From Prinsepia uniflora (Eukaryota; Streptophyta; Magnoliopsida; Rosales; Rosaceae): DNA of 64,000 nucleotides. Made by a program: the position numbers and the translations under genes. Under the pieces are notes generated by a model. The model was not told the origin of the DNA and did no database searches. It saw only the letters and a list, made by a program, of their open reading frames with translations. The stretch lies in NCBI GenBank assembly GCA_032719365.1, contig CM064872.1:74712752-74776751 (forward strand), written 5' to 3'. Positions 33,996-45,913 of this stretch are shown piece after piece (within the stretch, counting starts at the first letter, position 1; every line of letters begins with the position of its first letter).

Positions 33996-36212
33996 AAAGC
34001 GGCTCGGCTTGGCCCAGACGGCTCGGCTCGACCCAGGCGGCTTAGCTCGGCTCCGGGGACCAACTGGCTCGACTCCGACAAAAAAAAACAGAATCTTCAT
34101 TTGCACTCCTCGGGCCTAAAACATAACCTCATGCATGCCTGAAGTATTGCACTACACCTAAATTAAGGACTAAAATAACATTTATTCCCAATATACATTT
34201 TCTTTACATAGCATTATATTAACGAATTATTTTATATGTTTATTTTATTATTTAGATATTATTTATAAATGTGATATGTGGTTCATGACGTATGTATGAT
34301 GATACGCATGACATGATGTTGACATGATAATATATATGATGATATATGTTGATATACATGATATGACATATGGTATGTACATGATGAATAGATGTTGTTA
34401 TAATACATGTTGATAATATAAGATGATGAGATACTATGATGTTATTGATATTATATTATGGTTTGATCATGGTTATGTTAATGCTGAACTATAATGATGA
34501 TGTTCACTGCCCAGATGGGCACGTTTCTTGCCAATTGTTTATGCAAAAGAGGATATTGGACATGAAACCAAAGGGTTTCTAGTGGGCCAGAAGCCCACTA
34601 ATGTTAAAGGTACAAGCCCATAAGCCCAGAAGGCTACCAATTTAATCCAAAATAGTGAGCTTAGAAGGTTTACATCTAAGGCTCGATTCACCAATCCTAA
34701 ACTCAAAATAAGGCACTTGTAATTATATGTTATAATGCATCACAATTTAACATTACACGTTCAATACCAGAAGTATTAGTTTATATATATCACTATAATG
34801 CCAGAAGCATTAATTTAAATTATCCTAACATGCTATTTAATGTTTATTTATTTAGCAAATGTATGTGTTTAAATGAACCAAACGTTCATCAATGCACTAG
34901 AAGTCTCACAAACAAACCAATAATCTATAAATGAACTAGTAGTTCATATTAATCACCGAATTCGAAATTTCGGTAATCTCTATGAAAACAAAGGAACCTG
35001 AAGTTTTCTTCATAAATTCAACAAACATCATAAAACCGTTAGTTTTTATAGGTTTACAATCCGATTTATTATATCAAATCATAGAACTCATAGTTCTTAT
35101 TAGTTACTTATGGACAAGTTTATCCAAAGCGCTAATTAAGATAACTTCATCATTGCAAGCACTCTGAAAGTGCATGATAATCATCACCGTCATATCTTGC
35201 CCGAAGAAAAAAATGAATGACACACCAACCATTCTAAGGATTTCAAATCCACACATGAATATAATTCAAAAATTTGATTTTCGCTCGAATATGATTTAAT
35301 TCAATTCCAACACTTATTCTTATGCATGTGACCCATTGAATTAAATCTATAAATATAAATGTTTTGTGAGGACGTTTATTGTCTGGCTGAAAATGTTATA
35401 CTCCGAGAGATTTGACAAAAAAAACGTTGTAGAATGGTACTAAATTACCATCAATAAGATTTTTATCCTCCAAGTTCCAGAAGAACATTTTCGATATTTA
35501 CGGATATTCGAGCCAACAGTTATCACATTGAAACCACTAATGACAAGAAAGTGGAATACCTTTGTATAACTTCCAATCTGTATGACCAGAAGCATACACT
35601 GGAGAAACTAGCCAGAAGCTAGCCCAGAGTTAGCTAGAAGCTAACTAGTACGAGCAATTTCTCATTATATGACATGATCGGTTGGGATACCTAGGTTAAG
35701 GTAATGATGCGTTGTATCCTCAATATATTGCACGAGCATCCTTTTACTCATAGACACCTTTGTGTTTAATGAAACATTATGCCAAGTTTGCTAGTTTGCA
35801 GAAACCGAATATTAGACCATTATATGCAAAGATGAGTTAAGACTCCACCCATTTCTTGTACAGAATACAAGGGAAATTTTGTGGACTTTCCAACCACCAT
35901 GCGGACAGTTTTGAAAAAATTTCATGGTTCAGGTTGAGATACCCACAAAGTGGTCACATACTACACTTTTGTCCACACGCATACTGTATTTGCTAAACTC
36001 TTAGCCCAAATCATTACATTGAGGGCCACACCACCCGAATTCTCTTATACAGTCTATAAGACTCGATAATACCGGAGATTTTATATCAACATTATTCGAT
36101 GACTATTGCATGCCCCCTGGGATTGATGCTGAACACTCCTAAATGGTCTCGCAGAAACACTAATTCACCTTGGTAATGTGCACCAAGCTTCTCGTTTCTC
36201 ATGGGGGCAATG

Positions 36213-39200
36213 TGTAACAGCCCGTCCCGGAAATCGGGATTAGTTTAGTTGTTAATAACTGATTTGTGAGGTAACTCGGTGATTAGTTGGATGCGTTCGG
36301 ACGGACGGTGCAAAATGACGTTTTTGCCCTTGGAACGGGCAAAACGTTGACTTTTCGTTCGGAGGGTCAAATGGACTTTGACCGATGAACGTGACATATT
36401 AAGAGATGTCACGAGTTCGTAGACAGGTGGCACGTCCGATTCTGACATCTGAGGAGAAAGTTAGGGCGTTCGAAAGTTTGAGGGTATTTTGGTAATTTTG
36501 TGGAATAGGGGGCTCTTTGTTAACTTTTTAAATGACATGGAATTTTCACGAAGTTCGAGGATCGTTAGGTAGGTCTCGAGTCCCTGATTTCAACGACAGG
36601 AGGCATGTGCCATTTGGAGTTTGGGAAATAGAGTTACAGGTCAGGGATTACAAAGGGAAAAATGGGAATTTGTCCTTGAGAGGGCATTCTGGACATTTCC
36701 TGCATTGGGATCTTTACCCACTCAGAGATGGACACTTGGCTGTTGATTGGAAGTGGTCCCATAGGATTTTTGAAGTGTGGCCTTCTCTGGATGGCCTTAG
36801 AATCATCTCTCACCGCCCTTGAAACCGTTTAAACAATTGTGTGTGCACGGTGGGGAAAACAGAAAACAGAGCTTGACAAAAATTGACAAATTCTTCCCCT
36901 TTTTCCTTCGATCTTCAGCATTCTTCCTAATAGTTGAACTTAGAAGTGAGAGACAGGGTGATGGGGGAAGTGGTGGTGCCACCGTGAATAACCGCTGTGG
37001 ACGGTGGGTTTGTTTCCAATCGGGAAAACAGAGGGCAGGGTATGCTTTGACCAGGAATTTCATTCTCCCTTGTCTTTTCAGGACCCACCCCGGTTCCACC
37101 CCGAAAACCGAGGTAAATCCTGCTCCCGTCTGACACCCCCACACGCAACTAAAGTAAACTTACGAAAACCACCAAACTACATGCCAGACGCAGGAGAAAT
37201 TTTAAACATCCCGAAGTCAAAGTGTTACAGAGCATAGTACCAAAATACAAAGGAAAGAAAACAAAAAAAAAACAAGGTACACGCACAACGGAAAATGTAA
37301 AGCACTCCAGGGTCACTCTCAAGTATTCTATGCCTCCGACGCTGCCTCAACGTCAACCCCCGTGCTAACTCCATGACCTGGAGGGCAATTTAAAACAGAA
37401 GGTGTGAGTGGACCATAAATAATAAAATACTTTCCGAAAACCATTTCATAATAAAACCAGGGTTTTAGCCCTCCGTTTTGAAATCACACATGCATAACCC
37501 ATTTACTGAAATCAGTTATAAATCACATAAAGATTGTCATAAAAACATTTGCAGAAACATCATAAAAACAATTATAGAAATCATGTCATAAGAATCATAA
37601 AAACCACGTCATAAAACATAAGTTTCAACCAATCATTATCCGATCAAACCTGCTGGACCTATCCGAGTCTTTAAACTCCCGAGTCTTTAAACTCAATCCA
37701 GGCCTCAAAAATATCCGAATCTTTAAACTCCTGAGTCTTTAAACTCAACAGACCTACGGGGGAAATATCAATAAATCTGAGTCTTTAAACTCCCGAGTCT
37801 TTAAACTCAATCCGGGTCTTTAAACCCAATCCGGGCCCGTCCTCCGTCAATCACAATATCCGGGTCTTTAAACCCAATAATCAGATCCAAAAAATCCAAT
37901 CAAAACCATTTGAAAACCATTTCTAAATCCGTATCCAAACCCGAATCCGAAATCACCGGTCTGATGCCCTTCTGGCATCCAAAACCGTTATTCCGAACCC
38001 AAATCCGGAAATCCACTTTTCAACTTTAAAACCAAATTCTGCTTTCCGAAATCCGATTCTAAAACCGAAAACCTCGATCATTGCAATCACATTCCGAAAT
38101 CCCTTTATAATCATTGAAAATCACTTATCGTTTGAAAACCCCAAATCATGGCATCAAAATCAGAATCCAAACTTTTCTCGTAAAACGTGCCAAATACTTA
38201 AGTTCCTCGAAAACCGTGCCATTTCATAAAACAGATATAAAGCATTCAATAATCATGAAATCATAATGAAAACCATAAAACAAGTAATTAAAAGCAGTTA
38301 TGCATGCTCGAGTTTAGAGAAGGGGTCCACTCACAGTCACCGGCACTTCACTCGCGCCCCGTACGTCCTGTACATTCCTCAGCTTCCTCGGGAAGTCTCG
38401 ATCCTGTCACAAGTCACCAAAGAACGTCACTAATACTTCTACCAAGACTCTCCTAATTTTCCCCAAAAATTCCCGGGTCCTAAACGTAACGAACCGGAAC
38501 CCTAAACTTCCAACCTCGTAGAACTACTTCGAATCGACGTCCGATTAACTCGAAACTAATTCCATTAGACTCGTTATAACTCCTGGACCAAAAACTATGT
38601 TGACCGTTTTCCCAAGAACCGACGCACGCGCCCCCACGCGCCGCCCAAAGTGGCTGCGCGTGGGCCTCACGCGCCTGCACACGATCACTGTTCATCATCG
38701 GACAATTTAAACGTGTTTCTAGGGACTCCAGAAGATGTTTGGGATTGGAAACATGGCCAATGGTGGCCGGAAACCTGAGAACACAGTGGAGGAAAACATC
38801 GACTTTTGCAGGATGATCGGGAGGTATCTTATCGTACTTCTTTTCATGATTTCCATAGGTAGATTAATTGTATAGTTAGGGACGAAATTAATGGTGGAAA
38901 TAGGAGTAGAAATGGCTTTAAAATGGACAAAAACCGGCGATGCCGATTCACGGTTGGACCGGCATTGCAGACCGGTTCAGACCGGTCGATTAAAAAAGAT
39001 GATGAACAGTAACTTAGGCGCGTGAGGCCACACGCAGCCACTTCAAGAGGCACGTGTGGACGCATGGCACAGTATTTGAGGAAGGTTCCAATACGATTTT
39101 TAAAGTATTTGATGTAACGAACATTTTGGGATTAATTTTGAGTCAATCGGACATCATCTCGATAGTTTTCAGGATGTCCGAAGGTTTTAGGCCTCGGTTA

Positions 39201-40630
39201 AAAATAGTTAAAAATTCGAGAAAATTACGGGGCTTTAGTAAAAGCTTTATGAAGTAGTTAGTGACCTTATAGTGGGATTTGAACAGGTTTGGGAAAGCCA
39301 GTAATAGCGGATTAGCCGGGAAAGCATAAGTGTGCGCGTATCGAGGTAACGGTGCAATGGTCTGTGAGTGGACTTTGCTTTCAAACTTATAATGCATGCA
39401 TATATGTTTTTATATGTTTTCTATACGTGATTTTGTGATTTGAATTATGATCTTGATGGTTTACGATTTTGCACGGTTTCCTAGATATTTACGTAATTGC
39501 ACGTTTTACGAGGTTTCGATTTCTATTGTGATTTAAGCATGATTTTAATGATTTAATGTCGGGATTTGGAATATGATTTGAAATGGATTTCGGAAAAAGT
39601 GATTTCGGGCTTGGAGCCCTGTTTCTGAGATTTCGATAAATGAGTTTTCGTTTTGAAACTGGATTTCGGAAATGAGATTTCGGATTTGGTTTTGAGACTT
39701 GTAAAGGAAATCTAGATTTAGGTTCGGGATGATAGTTCGGGATGCCGGCTTACGGAATCATTGTTGCGAATTCGGATGTGGATTTTCTATGATTTTCACT
39801 GTTGATTGAAAAATGGTTTTGGGTTTAAAGACCCAGAAAAAGAGAAAAACCGCTGGATCTGGTTTTGAGTTTAAAGATTCGGTTGATTGATGGGGGGAGG
39901 GCCGTGGATTGATATGTTTTGAGTTTAAAGACTCGGTTATGATACCCCCCCCCCTTAGGCCTGTGATTGTGTTTTAAGTTTAAAGACTCGTTGATATCCC
40001 GGGAAGGCCTGATTATTGTGCGTGGTTTTGAGTTTAAAGACTCGGGTGCAATTGAGATCCAGCAAACTTGTATGATTGATGTTTTTCACTGGTTTTCCGT
40101 TGTTTTGGGCAGTGGCCCGGATGATTGAGTTTTGGGACTGAGTTCCCGTACTTTGAGATTGATTTATGATTTTGGGCTGAAGCCCTGGATTTGAATTGCG
40201 GATTTGAGGAAAGGAATGATTCTGGTTTCCATTAATGGTTTTGAATATGAAATGGTTTCATAAAATGGATTTTATATGCATGCATTGGTTTTCGCATGGA
40301 GGGTAAAAATGTAATTTTTTTCTGAACTGTTTTCTGAACTTATTACTCCTTTTTGTCCACTCACAGTCTTTTCATGTTTTTGATACCCTCCAAGTTGTTG
40401 TGGTGCGAGTTGTTGGTCGAGAGATACGGAGAAATCACACGTACGATCCACAGTAGATTCTGTGCACTCTGGGAAGTCCGGATGCTGTTGGACGGTCGAA
40501 TCAAGAATCCCTTGTCCGACTTACGTGTCACATGGAGGTTGGACGTCAATTTAGCCTTCGTTTCATGCGTAAGTTAGACGGGAGCAAGATTTAACCCTTA
40601 ATCCCGGGGGATTAGTGGTGGGTCATGTCA
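36213..40630 (+). mobile_element. Tekay-type solo LTR, plus strand (TSD CAATG), with inverted LTR fragment inside
   Basis: Starts TGTAACAGCCCGTCCC and ends GGTGGGTCATGTCA. The target repeat CAATG is present at 36208-36212 and 40631-40635, inside copia integrase. The outer LTR text matches the solo LTR at 13644-16673 at both ends and in the middle. About 1.64 kb in its middle (about 37078-38715) is a related LTR fragment in opposite orientation. Without that fragment the LTR is about 2.78 kb. Confidence 0.88.
37078..38715 (-). repeat. Inverted partial LTR nested in the solo LTR
   Basis: Minus-strand LTR 3' part. The left end reads CAGGACCCACCCC, like other LTR ends here but without an intact TG. 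It then matches the fragment at 43199-43801 over its first 600 bp (the CAGGAGAAAT, CGTCAACCCCCGTGCTA and GAGTCTTTAAACTC phrases). Its right end stops at about 38715, where the outer LTR resumes, so the U3 part of this copy is lacking. Its right half is the reverse complement of the outer LTR text around 38990-40060. Confidence 0.7.
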
Positions 40631-40635
40631 CAATG

Positions 40636-43198
40636 TAATTTTGCATGCAGTAATATTGGTTCGGTTGAGGTCAACGCCACCCAACGATGTTATGCGTTAC
40701 AGCAGGTGATTAGGTACGAACCAGCTGCTTCGTACTTACGCATTTATGGGTGTGCAGTTACGTGCCAATTGTGCCGCCACAACATACACATATGAGACCT
40801 TAACAAAGGAGGGGCATACATGTCGGTTATGATTCCCCCTCTATTTTACACTCTCTAGAGCCCTTGACAGGCGATCTCATTCTAGCAATATTGCGGATTG
40901 TCACTTCGATGAGACAGTCTTCCCGCTGTTAGGGGGAGATAAGAACGCGAACGTTCCTAAAGAACAACGTGAATTGACGTGGAATGTCTACACTATGTCT
41001 CATCTTGATCCCCGAACCGTACAAAGTGAGAATGAAGTGCGAAGAATTCTAGATCTACAAAGTGTAGTGAATAATATGCCAGATGCTTTCTCTGATCTAA
41101 CTAAAGTGACGAGATCATATATACATGCTGCAAACGTGCCTGCAAGGATAGACGTCCCCGTAGGACGGGTTGTCCCAGATGGACGAAGTACGGCCATGGC
41201 GACTAACCAATCATATGTCTCTGCCCAGAAACGAAGTAGACCAATAGGTTCGAAGGATTTTCATCCCCGGAAGAGGACAAATTTGGCACAATCGAATCCT
41301 TTGGATATCATTATATCATCTTATCCATCTCATGAGATAATTCAGGATTATGGGTCTGTCATAGAAGAGACGACGTTGGGGGACGCCTCAACGTCAGAAC
41401 CCACTCACGAGAATAGAGAGATCTCGGTAAACTATGCATGCTTAAATGAGATATGGAATCAGACTGATATTATTATCGATGATATATTTGTATTCGCAGT
41501 AGCTGCTGAAATAATAACTAGTGATGATATCGAACCTTACTCCGTTGATGAATGCCAACGTAGAGAAGACTGGCCAAAGTGGAAAGAAGCAATCCAGGTC
41601 GAACTTGATTCCTTGACAAAAAGAAAGGTGTTTGGACCTGTAGCTCCCACACCTCCCTATGTTAAACCTGTAGGCTTTAAATGGGTATTTGTAAGGAAGC
41701 GTAATGAGAAAAACGAGATTGTGAGATACAAAGCTCGTCTAGTGGCACAAGGATTTTCTCAATGTCGTGTAATTAATTACGAGGAGACGTATTCTCCCGT
41801 ATTGGACATTATAACGTTCCGCTACCTTATCAGTTTGGTAGTTTCCGAAAAACTGAGTATGCAGCTTTTGGATGTGGTCACAACTTATCTCTATGGGGAT
41901 CTAGATAAAGAGATATATATGAAAGTTCCTAAAGGACTTAAGATATCTGATGCAAATAGTTCCAAACCACGGAACACGCTCTCCATTCGTTTAAGGCGTT
42001 CACTTTATGGATTGAAACAATCCGGACGGATGTGGTATAATCGTCTAAGTGAATATTTGATCAGATTGAGATATGTGAATAATGAATTATGCCCATGCGT
42101 GTTTATTAAGAAAACAAGTTCCGGGTTCACTATAGTGGCAGTTTATGCAGATGACATGAATCTGATTAGTACTCCTGAAGAGATCCAAGAAACCGCTAAG
42201 CACCTGAAGTTAGAATTTGAAATGAAGGATCTTGGGAGAACATACTTCTGTCTCGGCCTGGAGCTCGAGCACCGTGCAAATGGAATTTTGGTCCATCAAT
42301 CGAATTACATCCAAAAGATGTTGAGACACTTTAATGAGGATAAAGCAAAACCTTCAAGCACGCCCATGATCGTCCGAAGTCTAGATCCTAAGAAAGACCC
42401 ATTTCGTCCGGCAGATGATAACGAAGAGATATTGACACCAGAAGTTCCATATCTAAGTGTAATAGGCGCATTATTGTACTTGGCTCAATGCAATAGATCA
42501 GACATTTCATTCGCTGTAAACTTGCTAGCTAGATTTAGCTCTGCGCCAACACGCCGCCACTGGAATGGCATAAAATACATCTTCCGATACCTTAGAGGTA
42601 CAATGGCTATGGGCTTATTCTATCCCTATGCATCGAGGAATGAATTAAACTCTCTTGGTCCTCAGAATGATGTACGTCTCGTTGGGTATGCTGATGCAGG
42701 TTACCTATCAGACCCACACAAGGCACGTTCCCAATCTGGTTATGTCTTTACTATCGGGAACACATCAATGTCTTGGAGGTCTACGAAACACACGCTTGTT
42801 GCTACGTCTTCGAATCATGCAGAGATTCTAGCCCTACACGAAGCAGTTCGTGAATGCATATGGCTAAGAGCCATTACTGGGCATATTCGAAGTACTTGTG
42901 CACTGAATTCCACCCATAATGAACCGACAGTTATCTACGAAGATAATGATGTCTGCATAGAGCATATAAAGACTGGTTTCATTAAGGGAGACAACACCAA
43001 GAATATTTCTAGCCCTACACGAAGCAGTTCGTGAATGCATATGGCTAAGAGCCATTACTGGGCATATTCGAAGTACTTGTGGACTGAATTCCACCCATAA
43101 TGAACCGACAGTTATCTATGAAGATAATGATGCCTGCATAGAGTAGATGAAGACCGGTTTCATTAAGGGATACAACACCAAGCATATTGCACCGAAGT
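40636..43198 (+). pseudogene. Copia element 2 integrase end, RT and RNase H
   Basis: A 686-codon open frame (40974-43034) covers the spacer after integrase, the RT (VGFKWVFVRKRNEK near 41670; catalytic YADDMN near 42150) and RNase H (YADAGYLSD near 42690, then TLVATSSNHAE). The integrase end upstream (40636-40960) has stops and frameshifts. A 181-bp tandem duplication (42827-43188) ends the frame early, and the second RNase H copy carries a TAG at about 43144. The first Met shown is internal to the original polyprotein. Lineage within Ty1/copia is not assigned. It is non-functional without gag and an intact integrase. Confidence 0.85.
42827..43188 (+). repeat. 181-bp tandem duplication in RNase H
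   Basis: The block beginning TCTAGCCCTACACGAAGC at 42827 repeats at 43008 with few differences. The duplication shifts the end of the RNase H frame. Similarity fades at about 43185. Confidence 0.88.
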
Positions 43199-43801
43199 TG
43201 TCAGGGCCCACCCCTAATTCCCCAGGATTAGGGACTAAACCCTGCTCCCGTCTGACAACCCAAAAATGAAAGACCGAAACAACCACACCAAAACCACAAA
43301 TTTATCTGTCAAACGCAGGAGAAATTTAAAACATCCCAGAGTCAACAGTTATACAGAGCATAGTACCAAACTTAAGGAAACAAAAACCGATACACAAAGT
43401 ACACGCACAATGGAAAACTTAAACCACTCCGGGGTCACTCTCGCGTACTCTATGCCTCTGACGCTGCCTCAACGTCAACCCCCGTGCTAGTTCCACGACC
43501 TGGAGGGCAAGTAAAAACTAGGAAGTGTGAGTGGACCATAAACAATAAAAGTTTCAAAAACAATTTTATAACAAATCAGGGTTTGGCCCTCCGTTTTGAA
43601 AACATGCATGCACAACCCATTTCTTTAAACACAAATATAAACTACAGAGAAATCATCATAAAACATTTATACTGCACAAAATAGGCATCATGAAAACAGT
43701 ACGATAAAACATAAATCCAAGTCATCATTATCCGATCAAACCTGCTGGACCTATCCGAGTCTTTAAACTCCCGAGTCTTTAAACTCAATCCAGGCCTTAA
43801 T
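43199..43801 (-). repeat. Tekay-type LTR fragment, minus strand
   Basis: Starts TGTCAGGGCCCACCCC, the LTR end on plus, and matches the first 600 bp of the inverted fragment at 37078. It is broken at 43801 by the start of a plus-strand LTR. It contains the GAGT-CTTTAA-ACTC hairpin modules near its right end. Confidence 0.75.
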
Positions 43802-44023
43802 TGTGACGACCCGTCCCAGATTTCGAGATTAGATCACGGACTAATCATGATTAGCAGGGTTAATCGGTGATTAGTTGGGCGAACTCGGACGAATAGTGCA
43901 AATGACCGTTTTGCCCCTAGTCGTGGGTAAAACGTTGAATTTTTATTTGGACGGTCAAATGGACTTTGACCAATGACCATGACGTAGTTTGGGACGTCAC
44001 GAGTTCATAGACAGGTGGCACGT
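43802..44023 (+). repeat. Tekay-type LTR start, plus strand (interrupted by the Athila array)
   Basis: Starts TGTGACGACCCGTCCCAG and matches the first 220 bp of the solo LTRs at 13644 and 36213 up to the phrase GACAGGTGGCACG. The Athila-like array begins at 44024. The rest of this LTR must lie beyond 64000. Confidence 0.8.
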
Positions 44024-45878
44024 TGACTACGCCCAAACTACGCATTAAATTAAACATGCAATTCGAGTGTTATGCAATTTAAACCCTTTTTGTGTAGATG
44101 TAGTATTGATAAATAGGGATCGTTCTTAACCGGGGAAATTAGGGAACATTAATAATATGTTAGTGGATTATGAATAAAAGAATAATGAATTAGAGAATTA
44201 AATAATAAAAGAATTAAACAATCAAAGAATTAATAAATTAAAGAATAGATGAACAAGATAATAATAAATTAATGAATTACAAAGAATTAATAAATTAACG
44301 AATTAAAGAATGAAATAATAGAAGAATAAAGGACTTAGTTAATCAAAGAATAAAGGAATTAATTAATCAAAGAATCAATAAATTAAATAATAAAGGAATG
44401 AAAGAATAAAAGAATAAAGAATAAAAGAATAAAGAATAAACAAGGGGGGTTTTGAAGAGGTTTGTAATTATGTAAATAAGTAAAAGCATAGATAAACTCA
44501 TTCTATTTCTATTCTAACTTATGCACAAAGTAGACTTCCCGTAAACACAAACTTCAACAACATACTACAATTGCAAATATTTGAATTAATCACGAAATTA
44601 TACCTTCACAAACTCATATTTCCTCATACATTAATCATATTATAAATGCACCGAACAGCGGATTTTTACTTATAATATAATTACCTTAAGTTTGTGATTT
44701 AATGCGCCGAACAGCGGTCATACATTAAATCTCTCCAAATCTACTCTAAATGCCCCGAACAGCGGATCAACATTTAGTTTCGAAATGAAGTTTAAGCTCT
44801 AAAATGTAAGAAGTAAATGATTTTTAGAAAGTAAAACACATGGAGATTATACTCAATTTTCACAAAAGATAGGAAGGAGAAACCAATACATATATTGCAT
44901 TATAATTAGAACCAATAACAAATAAGAAAGTTTAAGAGAATGGAGAGCAAATGTTACACTTTTCAGATTGGATGAGAACAATGGATTGTTTTTCACAAGG
45001 AACACCGAACAGCGGCTGGAACCTTATGAAGATGGAAGAAGATTAAACAAGGAAATTTGGACTTGAACTCTCAAAATTGTATTGGAACTATTTTGCCAAG
45101 ATTTCTCCTAAAAGAAGCTCAATTTTGTGCTACTTGGAAGTGATTTCAACAAGTGAAATCAACTCCTATTTATAGGGGAAAAACTCAAATTAAACCCTAG
45201 AAAATAAATAAAAACTAAACAAAAATTATAATAAAAATATTCAAAAGTGAAATGATGAGTATGGGTGGTTTTTGGGGAAGAGAAATTAAACAAAACAAAG
45301 GAAAAAGCTTGAAAAACAGCAAGAAAATCCACTTTAATTGTTGCTGAAAGAATTTTCGGTGGCTGCAAGCTGGAAAGGAGGCGGCTGGTCGGCAAAGCTG
45401 TGCTGGAAAGGTGGCGGCCGGTCGGCAGGCGTGAGCTGGAAAGGAGAAGCTGTCTTCGGTAGGCGTGCGCCGAACTCCTTCTGGACAGCTGAAGCAGGCC
45501 GCGCGCGTTTGGGCCGTGTGGGCTGCTCGTGACTGGGCCTGCGGGCCGTGCGGATTTTGGGCTGGGCAGCTGGTTACGCGGGCCTGGGCTGCGCGCCTTG
45601 GGCTTGCGGGCTGGTTTGTACAATTGGGTTTTGGGCTGCAGAAATTAATTAATTTAACTAAATTAATTAATTCATCGAATTTCGTCCATAATTTATTCGC
45701 TATAATTCCGATCGAAACGATTCTTTCGCCAAAATGCACCAGATTACAAACTTTATTTATCTAAGCATAAAAATCACAAAATAATTTATTTTATCAATTT
45801 ATTTAATATTTTAATACTAAAAATCAAGTATAAAGGGTATAAAATAATATAAAATAATGTCTTTTTAACGTCCTATCA
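44024..45878 (-). repeat. Athila-like 3' LTR (LTR-A, 1855 bp)
   Basis: On plus it begins TGACTACGCCC and ends CGTCCTATCA, so on minus TGATAGGACG...GGGCGTAGTCA (TGA...TCA). A minus-strand TATA box (TATAAATA) lies at 45167-45174. Downstream of it in the transcribed part are four CCGAACAGCGG boxes (44651, 44707, 44755, 45005 on plus) and a GAATAAAG-rich stretch. Upstream of the TATA lies the block that differs from LTR-B (45176-45640). The left edge is secure, because host DNA changes there. The right edge is inferred from the adjoining polypurine tract. The 154- and 174-aa ORFs in this LTR are not genes. Confidence 0.82.
45167..45174 (-). promoter_or_regulatory. TATA box of Athila LTR-A
   Basis: The minus strand reads CTATAAATAGGAG. 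The sequence downstream (to 44024) is nearly identical in the second LTR, and the sequence upstream is not. Confidence 0.7.
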
Positions 45879-45913
45879 AATACCCCCACACTTAAACTTT
45901 GCTAGTCCCTAGC
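45879..45913 (-). other. Terminal polypurine tract and hairpin
   Basis: The minus strand reads GTTTAAGTGTGGGGGTATT immediately before the 3' LTR. This is the purine-rich plus-strand primer site expected in an Athila/Tat element. Just upstream is the small inverted repeat GCTAG-TCC-CTAGC (45901-45913). Confidence 0.65.

Larger units (their letters stand above)
32838..36212 (+). pseudogene. Degraded leader, gag and integrase of copia element 2
   Basis: No open gag frame survives. Between about 33660 and 35640 the phrase CCCAGAAGGC and variants recur many times. Long poly(C) runs lie at 33589-33619 and 33964-33993. From about 35690 broken integrase text can be read in shifting frames (an IQGKFCG-like core segment near 35870, NGLAE-like text with changes near 36150, then WG directly before the solo LTR). 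All reading frames are interrupted. Confidence 0.6.
32629..43198 (+). mobile_element. Ty1/copia element 2, split by a solo LTR and 3' truncated
   Basis: Plus-strand copia element. Its parts in order: 5' LTR (32629-32837), leader and degraded gag region with CCAGAAGG motifs and poly(C) runs (to about 35400), degraded integrase (about 35650-36212), the Tekay-type solo LTR insertion (36213-40630), the rest of integrase (40636-40960), then RT and RNase H (to about 43185). Joining the sequence across the CAATG target repeat restores continuous integrase-like text, which proves that the two halves are one element. Without the insertion it would be about 6.1 kb. The 3' LTR is missing because other LTR fragments cut in at 43199. 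Confidence 0.8.

Noticed and set aside
45159..45739. ORFs of 154 and 174 aa in LTR-A (and 147/123 aa at 55366-55834 in LTR-B)
   Set aside because: They lie in the G/C-rich variable U3 block, differ completely between the two LTRs and have low-complexity composition; no protein signature.
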